Source of the DNA: Massilia varians
GTDB lineage: Bacteria > Pseudomonadota > Gammaproteobacteria > Burkholderiales > Burkholderiaceae_D
Direction of reading: 5' to 3'
NCBI RefSeq assembly: GCF_027923905.1
Contig: NZ_AP026966.1
Coordinates: forward strand, 4,713,001-4,777,000
DNA: 64,000 nucleotides
The notes under the pieces are model-generated. The model searched no databases. It was given only the letters and a program-made list of their open reading frames with translations, and was not told the DNA's origin. Shown here one piece after another: positions 8,393-17,751 of this stretch (positions are counted from its first letter, which is position 1; the number at the start of each line of letters is the position of its first letter). The position numbers and the translations under genes are program-made.

Positions 8393-9088
8393 TCATTCGG
8401 TCGCGAGTAGGCCTTTGCGCCAGAGCCGGTCGACCTGGTCGAACGGCGCCCCGGCCTGACCGAAGGCGGCGCCGTCGCTCGCCAAGCGCACCCAGGCGCG
8501 GGTGTCGTGGCCGCTGCGCGGCACCGCTACCTTGGCGCGCACGCCGGACAGCCAGCGGTACACATGCGCGTACGCATCCGGATTGCTATGCCGGATCCAG
8601 GCCAGCGCGGCCAGGTCGGCGAAGCCTTCTTCGCGGCGGGTCTCGCGCATGGCCTTCGATGCCGCCAGCAGCGAAGCGTCGTGGGCACGCTCCTCGCCCA
8701 CCTCGACGAAGCCGGCCGGCAGCGCATGCCAGACGCCCTGCACGTAGCGCCAGCAGTGTGCGATCTCGTGCGCCGCCATGGCTTCGATCAGCACCCCTTG
8801 CTGCGCCTCGGGAATGCCTGCCAGCACGGTCTCGGCATCGGGGTTGTTGCGCAGGGAAATGACCAGCTTGCAGCGGCCCTGATTGAAACCCATGGCCAGC
8901 GGCACGTCGCCGGGACGCGGCTGGGGCTGGACGGTGATGTCGAGGGGTAGCTTGAGCTGCTGGGAGTAGGCCAGCACCGGTCCGGCGGCGCTGAGCCAGC
9001 GTTGCTCCAGTGCGGTCAGCTCGGCGGCCTGAAGTGGCGGCGCCGCCGTGAGCGCGCAGGCCGCGGCGAGGATCAGGGGCTTGAACAC
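8393..9088 (-). CDS. Secreted HExxH metallopeptidase-like protein
   Basis: 231 residues with a signal peptide (VFKPLILAAACALTAAPPLQ, cleaved near LQAAE). The zinc motif HEIAH occurs in MAAHEIAHCWRYVQGVWHAL, and a second conserved acidic block EEGFADLAALAW, about 50 residues later, could supply the third ligand. This is the gluzincin-like pattern also used by uncharacterised periplasmic peptidases. The GTG at 9088 is preceded by GGGAGA, and the upstream extension is not signal-like. Substrate unknown; periplasmic or secreted location inferred. Confidence 0.78.
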   Translation of the reverse strand: MFKPLILAAACALTAAPPLQAAELTALEQRWLSAAGPVLAYSQQLKLPLDITVQPQPRPGDVPLAMGFNQGRCKLVISLRNNPDAETVLAGIPEAQQGVLIEAMAAHEIAHCWRYVQGVWHALPAGFVEVGEERAHDASLLAASKAMRETRREEGFADLAALAWIRHSNPDAYAHVYRWLSGVRAKVAVPRSGHDTRAWVRLASDGAAFGQAGAPFDQVDRLWRKGLLATE

Positions 9089-9191
9089 GAGAATTCTCCC
9101 AAGGACGATGAAATGCCTATCGGCAATTCTAGCCCGCCAACAAGTCCTTCTTTTGGGAAAATTTTTCTCTGTGTTGAGAACGGCAAACTTG

Positions 9192-10373
9192 TCAGTTTTG
9201 CTTGGGCAGGTCGCTGTCACCGCCCGGCAGCACCGGGGCGACCATGGCCGCGAGGCGCTGCGCCTCGGCTTCCATGGCGGCGGCGGCGGTCGATGCCTGC
9301 AGCAGGGCCGTGGTGCGGCGCGAGCTCTCGGTCTGGCCGCGCGCCTGGCCCTCTTCCAGTCCGATCGCGGAAGTCACGGCCGTGACCCGCGCCACCGCGT
9401 TCGCGATGGCCTGCAGGGCGCCGGCGTCTTCCATGTGGGCCACCGGGCTGCCGACCAGGTCGCGGATGTCCTTCACCACCGCGCTCGAGCGCAGCGCCAG
9501 CGCCTGCAGTTCCTGCACCACGGCGGTCTGCTCTTCGTCGTGCTCGCGGCTGCGCAGGGCCTGCACTGCGGTGTCGAGCGCCAGGATGTTGGCGCGGAAG
9601 GCCAGGCCGTCGATGGCGCCGACGATGTCGTCGACCCGCTTCGGCGCGGCCGCGGCTTCCACCGGTGCGGCCGGAGCCGTTTCAGCGCTGGCGGGCGGCG
9701 CCTGCTCGTCACGCGGCAGCCTGCGCACGACGTGCCAGGTGCCCACCACGGCCGCCAGCACCGCGCCGGCGACCAGCAGCAGGATCCATTGCGCGAATCC
9801 GGATGCCAGCTGGCGCGCCGAGGCCATGTCGTCGGCCGCAAGTTTCTGTTCGAGTTCGATGAAGCGGTTCAGGCTCGCGAGCCAATCCAGGAACGCCGGC
9901 GCCGCCTGCTGCGACAGCAGGGCGGCCGCTTCACGCGTTTCTCCCAGCGCATGCAGGGCGATCACGCGGTCGACCAGCGCACGGGTGCGGCGCTCCTGCT
10001 CCTTGATGGCGGCCAGGGCCTCGCGTTCCGCGGGCAGGATGCCCGGCAGTTCATGGAACAGTGCGTTCAGCGGGGAAGCGGCGCGTGCATAGGCATCGGC
10101 CAGGGTCTTGAGACGGGCGATCGGGGCTGCGGCGGCAACGGAATCGGGGGCCAGGGCGACGTCGCGCAGGGCGATCGCACGATCGTGCACGCTGCTGCGC
10201 AGTTCGAAGGCGTAGCGCAGCTTGATGCCGCTGACATCGTCGATGCGGAACAGCATCTGCTCGATCTGCCCCGCGCGCGCTGCGGCCAGCACGGAGAGCG
10301 CGATCATCAGGAGGATCACGGCGCCGTAGCCGATGGCCAGCCGCGCGCCGGTGGTAAGGGGCTTCGTCGTCAT
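9192..10373 (-). CDS. MCP-like membrane protein with divergent signalling tip
   Basis: 393 residues. TM1 (LAIGYGAVILLMIALSVLAA), a helical periplasmic four-helix-bundle-like sensor of about 150 residues, and TM2 (WILLLVAGAVLAAVVG) are followed by a Pro/Ala-rich linker instead of a recognisable HAMP domain. The cytoplasmic helix pair resembles an MCP hairpin, but the normally near-invariant tip is changed: it reads IDGLAFRANILALDTAVQAL, where methyl-accepting proteins usually have QTNILALNAAVEAA, and the following block is REHDEEQTAVVQELQALALR. CheA/CheW contact may be lost. No che genes are nearby. The ATG at 10373 (MTTKPLTTGARLAIG) fits an N-terminal membrane anchor. Confidence 0.75.
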   Translation of the reverse strand: MTTKPLTTGARLAIGYGAVILLMIALSVLAAARAGQIEQMLFRIDDVSGIKLRYAFELRSSVHDRAIALRDVALAPDSVAAAAPIARLKTLADAYARAASPLNALFHELPGILPAEREALAAIKEQERRTRALVDRVIALHALGETREAAALLSQQAAPAFLDWLASLNRFIELEQKLAADDMASARQLASGFAQWILLLVAGAVLAAVVGTWHVVRRLPRDEQAPPASAETAPAAPVEAAAAPKRVDDIVGAIDGLAFRANILALDTAVQALRSREHDEEQTAVVQELQALALRSSAVVKDIRDLVGSPVAHMEDAGALQAIANAVARVTAVTSAIGLEEGQARGQTESSRRTTALLQASTAAAAMEAEAQRLAAMVAPVLPGGDSDLPKQN

Positions 10374-10533
10374 GTTCTGGTCGTTGTACAGCCCGGGAAT
10401 TTCCCCCAAGCAATGCAGCGACTATAACATGCCCCCTGTATGGATTGACGGCGCTTTCAGTGTAGTCTAAGTAAAACCGGCGGCACTGTTGCATCCACGC
10501 CAATCGCGCCGCCGTCAGGTGCTTTTCTTGTGC

Positions 10534-12243
10534 TTACTTGGCAAGCGAAGCCGCAGTCACGAAGTTCGGACGAATGTCGTTCGGCACGCTCGACTTGAGG
10601 CGGTCGAGCGCCTTCTGCACTTCCGGACGGATCACCACGTATTTCGCCATCATCGCCTTGGCGGCCTCATAGTCGCCGGTGGCTTCGATGGTCAGGAAAT
10701 CGCGATCGAGGTCGGCAACCGCTCCCTTGATCTTCTTGAAGTCCACCGAGAAGGTCCCGTCGCTATTGGCCACGAAGGCGCCCTTGTCGAGCAGGTAGTT
10801 CATCTGGATCGCCATGCCGCGTGCGTGCGAGGAGGTCAGGCCGAAATGCAGGGTGCGGAAAGCGGACGCCAGGAAGGTGTTGTACAGCTTGCGCTCGGCC
10901 AGGCTGCCCTGCCCCAGCGTGTCCTTCAGCAGGCCCTTGTCCATCATGTAGCCCAGCGCCCACAGGCCGGTGATGTCGGCCTTGGCTTCCTCGATGGTCG
11001 AGTAGGTGTCCTTCAGGTCCTGGCGCGGGGTCGATTCCTTGCCGTTCTTTTTGGTGGTGTGCGGGCCGAGGCCGTGCATGATCTCGTGCGCCAGGATGTG
11101 GGTGAAGAAGGAGTCGAAGTCGAGGTCCTTCTGGTCCTGGGCACGCAATACCAGCTTCGAAATGGGTTTCAGGGTCGATTCGAACTTCGCTTCCTGCACG
11201 TTCTTGAGCATCACGCGCTTGGAACCGCGCTCGCGGATCACGCGCTCGTCGTTCGGCAGGTTGTAGGCGGCGGTCTGCACGCCCATGTTGCCGTCGCCGG
11301 CGCCGTAGACCTGGTTGACCACGACCATCGGGGCGATCGCGCCGACCTTCGGGTTGCGGTACTGCTTGGCCAGCGGCAGGTTGTCTTCCAGCTCCTGCAG
11401 GTGCTTGCCGAAGAAGGCCAGCTTCTGCGTTTCCTTCTGGTCGCGGATGCTCACATAGGCTTCGAAGGCGGCCTTGTAGCCGAACAGCTCGTCGTTATAG
11501 GTTTCATAGGGACCGATGGTGACGTCGACCGGGGCGTCGAGGTCCATCCAGGCGAAATCCGAGGCCAGGTAGTCGTTGGACAGGAAGGCGTCGGCACGCA
11601 GGCTCAGGAATTTCTTGAGCGAAGCATTGTCGGTGAGCGCGGCGGCTTCGCGCAGCAGCTTGGCCAGCTTCTCGAGGTCCGGGCGGTATTCTTCCGAATA
11701 CTTCACAGTCTTGAATTTACCGTCGGGGCCGGTGCGGATGACGGTGAAGAACCACTGCGCATCGGCCTTCTGGGCGGCGGGCAAGCCGTTCATCCAGCCT
11801 TCCAGCGCTTCCTTGCTCGCGTTCTCGGGGTAGAAATTGGCGCCCAGCGGCTTCTTGGCCGGGATCTTGATGCCGGCATATTCAGCGGGCATGAAGGACC
11901 CGTTGTCGTCGAGGCTGGACCAGGGGCCCTTGTTCAGCCAGAAGGCGTTCTGGCGCGCGCGGCCGAGTTCGGAATTGTCCTTCTGCAGGGCGGCCCACAG
12001 GGCTTCGTTGCCGGCCCAACGCTGGCGCAGCTGCAGGGTATCGATGATCCTGGCCGCTTCGATCAGCTTGGCCATCGCGGCGCGGTCGCCTTTCGACAGC
12101 TTGGAGGTATCGGCCTTCAGCTCGGCCGGCGCGAAGCGCTTGGCCATGGTGTTCAGCTGGGCGAGCGTGGCGGGTTCGGCTGCGTTGGCATACGCGCCGG
12201 CGACCGCCGCGAACAGCACGAGAGGAGCAAGGAATTTCTTCAT
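10534..12243 (-). CDS. M49-type (dipeptidyl-peptidase III-like) zinc peptidase, secreted
   Basis: 569 residues starting with a signal peptide (MKKFLAPLVLFAAVAGAYAN, cleaved near NAAEP). The zinc site reads THILAHEIMHGLGPH, and a second motif EEAKADITGLWALGYM supplies the third ligand and acidic partner, as in the M49 family EECRAE block. Classical DPP III has HEllGH with an extra residue; the shorter HExxH form occurs in bacterial relatives of this group. The protein would act in the periplasm on peptides (inferred). It is a single-gene unit: the upstream YCF48-like gene ends 51 bases away on the same strand. Confidence 0.82.
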   Translation of the reverse strand: MKKFLAPLVLFAAVAGAYANAAEPATLAQLNTMAKRFAPAELKADTSKLSKGDRAAMAKLIEAARIIDTLQLRQRWAGNEALWAALQKDNSELGRARQNAFWLNKGPWSSLDDNGSFMPAEYAGIKIPAKKPLGANFYPENASKEALEGWMNGLPAAQKADAQWFFTVIRTGPDGKFKTVKYSEEYRPDLEKLAKLLREAAALTDNASLKKFLSLRADAFLSNDYLASDFAWMDLDAPVDVTIGPYETYNDELFGYKAAFEAYVSIRDQKETQKLAFFGKHLQELEDNLPLAKQYRNPKVGAIAPMVVVNQVYGAGDGNMGVQTAAYNLPNDERVIRERGSKRVMLKNVQEAKFESTLKPISKLVLRAQDQKDLDFDSFFTHILAHEIMHGLGPHTTKKNGKESTPRQDLKDTYSTIEEAKADITGLWALGYMMDKGLLKDTLGQGSLAERKLYNTFLASAFRTLHFGLTSSHARGMAIQMNYLLDKGAFVANSDGTFSVDFKKIKGAVADLDRDFLTIEATGDYEAAKAMMAKYVVIRPEVQKALDRLKSSVPNDIRPNFVTAASLAK

Positions 12244-12294
12244 GGTGTCTCTAGTCAAATAGTTGTAGTCCGGCGATTGTAATCGCTTGTCCCG

Positions 12295-13347
12295 TCATTG
12301 CCCTTGTTGGGCGTCCAGCCGGGGGCCCGTGTACTGCATCAGCAAACCTTTCGGCCCCACCGCCCAGCCCTGCGCCGGGCCGGCAAAGCCGACCGTGTTC
12401 ATCGGCGTCTTGTCGAGTTCCTTCCAGGTACGGCCGGCGTCCGGCGAGTAGCCCGATCCGGCCAGGCCGGCGGCCACCAGCGCGCGCGGCGCGCCCGGCA
12501 CCACCACTACCACCGACATGTAGCCCGCGGGCGCCACTTGCACTGGCGTCCAGCTGGCGCCGCCATCCAGGGTGTAGGCGCCGTTGGTGCCGGCCATGCG
12601 GGTTTCCTTGTAATCGCCGCCGGCCGCGAAACCTTCTTTCTGGTTCAGGAAGGCGACCGAAAACACGCCGCGCGCGGCGGCGCCGGCCGGAATCGGGGTC
12701 GACGACACGCGCCAGGTCTTGCCGCGATCACGGGAATGGAAGACGCGCGAGCTGGCGCCGCCGCCGGTGGCGATCCAGGCGTCGCCCGTGCCGGCCACCG
12801 TGAGGCAGGTGCCGCTGGCGGCAAAGGCGCCCTCGTTCGGCATGGCCTCGATGCCCTTGGCGGCGACTTCCTGCCAGCTGCGGCCGCCGTCACCGGTGGT
12901 GTAGACCTGGAAGCTGCCCTTGACCGGGTCGCCGAACAGGATGCCGTTGTCCTTGTCCCAGAAGGCCATCGCGTCCCAGAAGCCCTCGGCCACCGCGTTC
13001 GTGGTGACCAAGGCCCAGGTCGCGCCGCCATCCTCGGTACGATAGATGCGCGAGGCCGCGCCGGGCCCCGCCCCCATCACGACGGCCGTCCTGGCGTCGA
13101 AAGCATGGATGTCGCGGAAGTCGATCTTGTCGGCATCCGGCACCTGCATCGCCTGCCAGGCCTTGCCGTCGACGGTGCGCAGGACGGTGCCCTTGGCGCC
13201 GCTGGCCCAGGCGACCTTGCCGCTCACGACGGACAGGCCGCGCAGTTCGGCGCCGGTGCCGCTCGGCACGGGTTGCCAGGATCGGGCGGAGGCTGCGCTG
13301 GACGCCAGGAGGACGGCGATGAGCAGGGCACGTGCGGGCAGGGACAT
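12295..13347 (-). CDS. YCF48/BNR-repeat secreted protein
   Basis: 350 residues. The signal peptide (LPARALLIAVLLASSAASA) is followed by BNR/Asp-box repeats: GTVLRTVDGKAWQAM, SRIYRTEDGGATWALV, FQVYTTGDGGRSWQEV, SRVFHSRDRGKTWRVS, GAYTLDGGASWTPV and GYSPDAGRTWKELD. These form a beta-propeller like YCF48 photosystem-assembly and glycosidase-like proteins. Bacterial members outside phototrophs are mostly uncharacterised; an enzymatic role is not evident. The ATG at 13347 begins the signal peptide. It lies between the M49 peptidase and a REP pair. Confidence 0.8.
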   Translation of the reverse strand: MSLPARALLIAVLLASSAASARSWQPVPSGTGAELRGLSVVSGKVAWASGAKGTVLRTVDGKAWQAMQVPDADKIDFRDIHAFDARTAVVMGAGPGAASRIYRTEDGGATWALVTTNAVAEGFWDAMAFWDKDNGILFGDPVKGSFQVYTTGDGGRSWQEVAAKGIEAMPNEGAFAASGTCLTVAGTGDAWIATGGGASSRVFHSRDRGKTWRVSSTPIPAGAAARGVFSVAFLNQKEGFAAGGDYKETRMAGTNGAYTLDGGASWTPVQVAPAGYMSVVVVVPGAPRALVAAGLAGSGYSPDAGRTWKELDKTPMNTVGFAGPAQGWAVGPKGLLMQYTGPRLDAQQGQ

Positions 13348-13398
13348 GGGTGCGGATCCTCGTATGGTTGAATAGTCAACCATTGTAGCCTGCCCGTC

Positions 13399-13520
13399 GT
13401 AGGGGTGGTCCAGTCCAGTGGACTGGACCACGCTCTGCCGTCCGCGCGTTCAAATCCATGAGGAGCTGCTACAACGCATCCGGAAGTTGGACGCGCGGAC
13501 GGCGAAGCCGTCCACCCTAC
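13399..13520. repeat. REP pair 1 (inverted, BIME-like) with internal palindrome
   Basis: The right half reads on the minus strand as the family unit GTAGGGTGGACGGCTTCGCC followed by GTCCGCGCG, and includes the GCATCCGG/AGTTGGACGCGCGGAC tail. The left half starts GTAGGGGTGG but its inner stem is replaced by a perfect palindrome built on GGTCCAGTCC / GGACTGGACC, then resumes at GCCGTCCGCGCGTTCAA. The right edge abuts the TAG stop of the OprM-type gene. Confidence 0.85.
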
Positions 13521-14959
13521 TAAGGCTTGGCGATCGTGGCGAGCGCCTCGCCCTGCTCCCAGCCGCCCCCGAGCGCGCGCGCCACGGCCACGGTGGCCAG
13601 CAGGCGCTGGGTGCGGATCTGCGCCGCCGCCCGGTCCGCCGCCAGGGCGTTGCGCTGGGCATCGGTCACGTCGAGGTAGGTCGACACGCCGCGCTCGTAG
13701 CGCGCCTGCGCCACCAGCAAGGCGCGCGCCGCGGCCTGCTGGGACTGCGCCTGCACCTCGCCCTGCTGCTGGCGCTGCTGGACGTCGGACAGCGCGTCTT
13801 CCACTTCGCGCAGCGCGCTCAACAGGCGGGTCTGGTGATTCGCCACCGCCTCTTCGTAGCGCGCTTTGGACAGCGCCAGGTTGGCGCGGTTGCGGCCGCC
13901 GTCGAATACCGGCAGCGACAGCGCCAGCGGACCGATCGAGAACTGGCGCGCACCGCCGCTGGCGATGTCGCGCAAGTGTTCCGAGGCGAAGCCGAAGTTC
14001 GAGGTCAGTGACAGTGACGGATAGAAGGCGCCTTCGGCCACGCCCACCTGCGCATTGGCCGCCTTCAGCTGGGCCACGCTGGCGGCCAGGTCGGGACGCT
14101 GCTTCAGGAGGCTGGCCGGCAGGCCGACCGGAATGCTTGGCGGCAGCGGCAACGGTGCGCCGGCGCTGTCGGCCAACACGGGCTGGCTCGGCGACGCGCC
14201 CACCAGCGTGGCCAGCGCGTGCTCGACCGCATTGCGCTGGCGCTGCACCTCGTGCAGGTCGGCTTCGGCATTGGCGCGCTCGATGCGGGCGCGCGAGACG
14301 TCCAGCTCGTTCGACAGGCCGGCCTTGAAGCGCGCTTCCACCAGCGCTGAGGCTTCGCGGCGGGCGTCCAGCGCCCCCCGCAAGATCGCCAGCTCGGCGT
14401 CCAGGCCGCGCAGCTGCCAGTAGGACTGGGCCACCTGGCTCGAGAGCATCAAGAGCACGCCGTCGCGATCAATCTGGGCCGCCAGCGCCCCGGCGTCGGC
14501 AGCTTCCACCACGCGGCGCACGCGGCCCCACAGGTCCAGCTCATACGAGAGCGAGGCGCCGACGCTGAAGTTGTTGCCTTCGATCGAGCGCCCGCCCAGG
14601 GCGATCCCCTGCGCGGTCTCGCTTGAAGTACGCGAATTCGAGACGCCCGCGCCGAGCGCGACGTTCGGCGCCTGGCCGGCGCGCACCACGCCCAGCTGGG
14701 CTTGCGCCTGCAGCAGGCGCTGCGCCGCGGCCTGCACGCCCGGATTGTCGCGCAGGGCGCGCCCCTCCAGGCTGTCGAGGGTGGCGTCGCCGAACACGGT
14801 CCACCACTGGGCCGGCAGGCGCGCCGCCTCATTCGTGGCGCTAGCATGCCGGTAGGCCGCATCGGCTGCGCCGGCGGGCGCCTTGAAGTCGGGGCCGACG
14901 GTGGCGCAGCCGCCCAGGACCGCGGCGAGTGCGGAGACGAGTACAAGCTTCTTCAACAT
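13520..14959 (-). CDS. Outer-membrane efflux channel lipoprotein (OprM/NodT type)
   Basis: 479 residues beginning MLKKLVLVSALAAVLGGCAT, a lipoprotein signal with lipobox LGGC, followed by VGPDFKAP as in OprM/NodT family channels. The body holds the two repeated OEP domains (for example LSYELDLWGRVRRVVEAADA and DLAASVAQLKAANAQVGVAE), giving the beta-barrel plus periplasmic alpha-tunnel of TolC-like trimers. It is the last gene of an adaptor - pump - channel operon, 15 bases downstream of the pump gene, and completes a drug-efflux path across both membranes. The stop codon is adjacent to REP pair 1. Confidence 0.93.
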   Translation of the reverse strand: MLKKLVLVSALAAVLGGCATVGPDFKAPAGAADAAYRHASATNEAARLPAQWWTVFGDATLDSLEGRALRDNPGVQAAAQRLLQAQAQLGVVRAGQAPNVALGAGVSNSRTSSETAQGIALGGRSIEGNNFSVGASLSYELDLWGRVRRVVEAADAGALAAQIDRDGVLLMLSSQVAQSYWQLRGLDAELAILRGALDARREASALVEARFKAGLSNELDVSRARIERANAEADLHEVQRQRNAVEHALATLVGASPSQPVLADSAGAPLPLPPSIPVGLPASLLKQRPDLAASVAQLKAANAQVGVAEGAFYPSLSLTSNFGFASEHLRDIASGGARQFSIGPLALSLPVFDGGRNRANLALSKARYEEAVANHQTRLLSALREVEDALSDVQQRQQQGEVQAQSQQAAARALLVAQARYERGVSTYLDVTDAQRNALAADRAAAQIRTQRLLATVAVARALGGGWEQGEALATIAKP

Positions 14960-14974
14960 TTCATTCTCTCTCTA

Positions 14975-16579
14975 TCAGTGTGCGCCCGAGGCGCCGCCCG
15001 GCGACTTGACCTTGTCCGCGAGCCAGATCGCGGCGATGCAGCCCAGCAGCACCATGCCGATGATCAGGAAGCCGTCGTTGTAGGCCATCACATAGGACTC
15101 GCGCCGCACGATGCGGTCGACCACGGCCAGCGCCTGGCTGGCGGCCGTGGCCGGATCCATGCCATTGACAATGAAACCCTGGGTCAGCGCATCCAGGCGT
15201 GCCTGGGTCGCCGGGGCATAGCTCGACACCGCCTCGCCCAGGCGCGCCGAGTGGAAGTGCTCGCGCACCGTCAGCGCCGTGGCCAGCAGGGCGATGCCGA
15301 TCGAGCCGCCCAGGTTGCGGGTCATGTTGAACAGGCTCGAGGCCGAGGGCATGTCCTTCGGCGCCAGGCCCTGCATCGCGAAGTTCGACAGGGTCAGCAT
15401 CACGAAGGGCTGGCCGACCGCGCGGATCACCTGGGTCAGCATCAGCTGGTCGTAGCCGGTGCTGGCGTCCATGAAGGCGTTCATCAGGCAGGAGCCGCCG
15501 AACAGCAGCAGGCCGAAGGAGCACAGGATGCGGTTGTCCACTTTCGAGGACAGCGCCGCCGCGAACGGCATCACCAGGAGCTGCGGCAGGCCGACCCAGG
15601 CGATCACCTCGCCGATCTGCATCGGCGTGTAGCCCGCGATCTGGCCGAGATACAGCGGCAGCAGGAACGAGGAGCCATACAGGCCCATGCCGGTCACCGC
15701 CGACAGGACGGTCGCCACCAGGAAGTTGCGTTGGCCGTAGAGACGAAGGTTGACGAAGGGATCGGGTTTCGTGAAGCTCACCGCCACCCAGCCCAGGATG
15801 CCCACCAGCGACAGCGAAGCGAAGGTGACGATGAAGGAGGACTCGAACCAGTCCTTCGAATTGCCCTCTTCCAGGAAGATGGTCAGGCAGGCCAGGCCCA
15901 TCGCCATCAGGCCGATGCCGAGCCAGTCCGCGTTCACCAGGGCCTTGAGGTTCATCTTTTCGCGGTCCATGCCGTACACCAGGCCGGCGATCAGGAGCAC
16001 GCCCGGCACCCAGTTGATGTAGAAGATCGAGGGCCAGCCATAGATCTCGGACAGGTAGCCGCCCAGGGTCGGGCCCATGGCCGGCGCCAGGGTGGCGGTG
16101 AGGCCGAAGATCGCCATGCCGACCGCGCGCCTGGAAGCGGGCAGGCGCGTCATGACGAGGGTCATCGCCATCGGAATCAGGGCGCCGCCGGTAAAGCCCT
16201 GCAGCATGCGGAACACGATCATGCTTTCCAGGTTCCAGGCCGCGCCGCACAGGGTCGAGAACAGCAGGAACAGCGCGGTGGTGCCGATCATGTAGGCGCG
16301 TGCGCCGAGCGCGCGCGTGAACAGCGCGGTCAACGGGATCACGACGATCTCGGCGCACAGGTAGGCGGTCGAGATCCACGAGCCCTCTTCCTGGGTGGCC
16401 GACAGCGAACCCAGGATGTCGCGCAGCGAGGAGTTGGTGATCTGGATGTCGAGCACCGCCATGAAGGCGCCCAGCATGCCGGCGGCCACCGCGATCCAGG
16501 TGCGCGCGTCGACGCGGGCGCCGTTGGCCGGCGCTCCCGGCATCGCGCCAGGGGTGGCGGCCTTGATGAGGCTGGTCAT
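14975..16579 (-). CDS. EmrB/QacA-type DHA2 drug-efflux MFS transporter
   Basis: 534 residues with 14 hydrophobic helices, the DHA2 layout. The first helix region reads WIAVAAGMLGAFMAVLDIQI and then TNSSLRDILGSLSATQEEGS, matching the conserved D-x-x-I-x-N motif of EmrB; motif C-like GPTLGGYLSEIYGWPSIFYI follows in helix 5. It is a proton-drug antiporter of the inner membrane that works with the EmrA-type adaptor encoded nine bases upstream and the channel encoded downstream. Regulation probably comes from the divergent TetR gene. The substrate is not predictable. Confidence 0.93.
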   Translation of the reverse strand: MTSLIKAATPGAMPGAPANGARVDARTWIAVAAGMLGAFMAVLDIQITNSSLRDILGSLSATQEEGSWISTAYLCAEIVVIPLTALFTRALGARAYMIGTTALFLLFSTLCGAAWNLESMIVFRMLQGFTGGALIPMAMTLVMTRLPASRRAVGMAIFGLTATLAPAMGPTLGGYLSEIYGWPSIFYINWVPGVLLIAGLVYGMDREKMNLKALVNADWLGIGLMAMGLACLTIFLEEGNSKDWFESSFIVTFASLSLVGILGWVAVSFTKPDPFVNLRLYGQRNFLVATVLSAVTGMGLYGSSFLLPLYLGQIAGYTPMQIGEVIAWVGLPQLLVMPFAAALSSKVDNRILCSFGLLLFGGSCLMNAFMDASTGYDQLMLTQVIRAVGQPFVMLTLSNFAMQGLAPKDMPSASSLFNMTRNLGGSIGIALLATALTVREHFHSARLGEAVSSYAPATQARLDALTQGFIVNGMDPATAASQALAVVDRIVRRESYVMAYNDGFLIIGMVLLGCIAAIWLADKVKSPGGASGAH

Positions 16580-16588
16580 CGCGGTTCC

Positions 16589-17734
16589 TTAGTGGGCAGC
16601 GGCCGCGGTCTGGGTGTGCGCCACCTTCTGGCCGAGTTCCACTTCGGCGATGACCGACATGCCCGGCACCAGGCGGCCGGCGTACTTCTTCACGTCCGCC
16701 GGATCGAGCACGATCTTGACCGGCACGCGCTGGACGATCTTGGTGAAGTTGCCGGTCGCGTTATCGGCCGGCAGCAGCGCGAACTGGTTGCCCGAGGCCG
16801 GCGAGAAGCTGTGCACCCGGCCGAGCAAAGGCTTGCCCGGGAGCGCATCGACTTCGAGCGAGACCTGCTGGCCCGGCTCCAGGCCCGCCAGCTGGGTTTC
16901 CTTGAAGTTGGCGGTGACCCAGACCTCGTCCTCGACCACGGCCAGCAGTTGCTGGCCCGGCTGCACGCGGGCGCCGACTTCGACGCTGCGCTTGCCCACG
17001 CGCCCCGGCACCGGCGCGACGATCCGGTTGTAGGCCAGCTGCTGCCGGGCATCCTTGAGCTGGGCCTGCAGCACCTTGACCTGGGCCTTCAACACGTCGC
17101 GCCCGGCGCTGGCCGCGGCCACCTGGGCCTGGGCGGCGCTGGCGCTGTCGCGGCGTGCCGCCACGTCGGCCACGGCGGCGGCGCGCGCGGCGCTGGACGC
17201 GTCGACTTCCGCCTTCGACACCGCCTTCATGGTGTCGTTGTAGAGCTGGCCGAAGCGCTCGGCATCCTGGCGCGCACGCACCAGCTGGGCCTCGGCCTGC
17301 CTGACCTGGGCGCCGGCCGCGCCGGCCTGGGCGCGCACCTGCGCCACCTGGGCGTCGGCCTGGGCGATCTGCTGCTCCACGCTCGCGATCTGCGCCTCGA
17401 TCTGCTCGACGCGCACGCGGTGGTCGGCCGGGTCCAGCTCGGCGATCACCTCGCCCGCTCGTACCTGCTGGTTGTCGTCCACCAGCACGCGCGTGACCAC
17501 GCCGGCCACGCGGCTCGATACCGGGTGCACGCGGCCGGTGACGTAGGCATTCTCGGTTTCCACGTAATGCTGGCTGCGATACCACATGCGCCCGCCGGCC
17601 CCGAGGGCGAGCACGGCGATCAGCCCCACCACGCCCAGCACGCGCTTGTTGGGCGGCGCCTTGCCCGGTGCTGCCGACGCTGGGGTCTGGGCGGCCTGCT
17701 GCATAGCCGGGGCCGAGGTGTGCGATTCTGCCAT
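16589..17734 (-). CDS. EmrA/HlyD-type periplasmic adaptor protein
   Basis: 381 residues: a short cytoplasmic N-tail, one TM helix (RVLGVVGLIAVLALGAGGRM) and a periplasmic adaptor. Lipoyl-like half motifs occur on both sides (VHPVSSRVAGVVTRVLVDDN ... AGEVIAELDP and YNRIVAPVPGRVGKRSVEVG), separated by an Ala/Gln-rich helical hairpin. It links the inner-membrane pump to the outer-membrane channel. I chose the ATG at 17734 (MAESHTSAPAMQQ) since the longer frame enters the operator/promoter region. First gene of the efflux operon; its promoter and a TetR-like operator lie just upstream. Confidence 0.92.
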   Translation of the reverse strand: MAESHTSAPAMQQAAQTPASAAPGKAPPNKRVLGVVGLIAVLALGAGGRMWYRSQHYVETENAYVTGRVHPVSSRVAGVVTRVLVDDNQQVRAGEVIAELDPADHRVRVEQIEAQIASVEQQIAQADAQVAQVRAQAGAAGAQVRQAEAQLVRARQDAERFGQLYNDTMKAVSKAEVDASSAARAAAVADVAARRDSASAAQAQVAAASAGRDVLKAQVKVLQAQLKDARQQLAYNRIVAPVPGRVGKRSVEVGARVQPGQQLLAVVEDEVWVTANFKETQLAGLEPGQQVSLEVDALPGKPLLGRVHSFSPASGNQFALLPADNATGNFTKIVQRVPVKIVLDPADVKKYAGRLVPGMSVIAEVELGQKVAHTQTAAAAH

Positions 17735-17751
17735 GGGGTCAAACTCCGATG

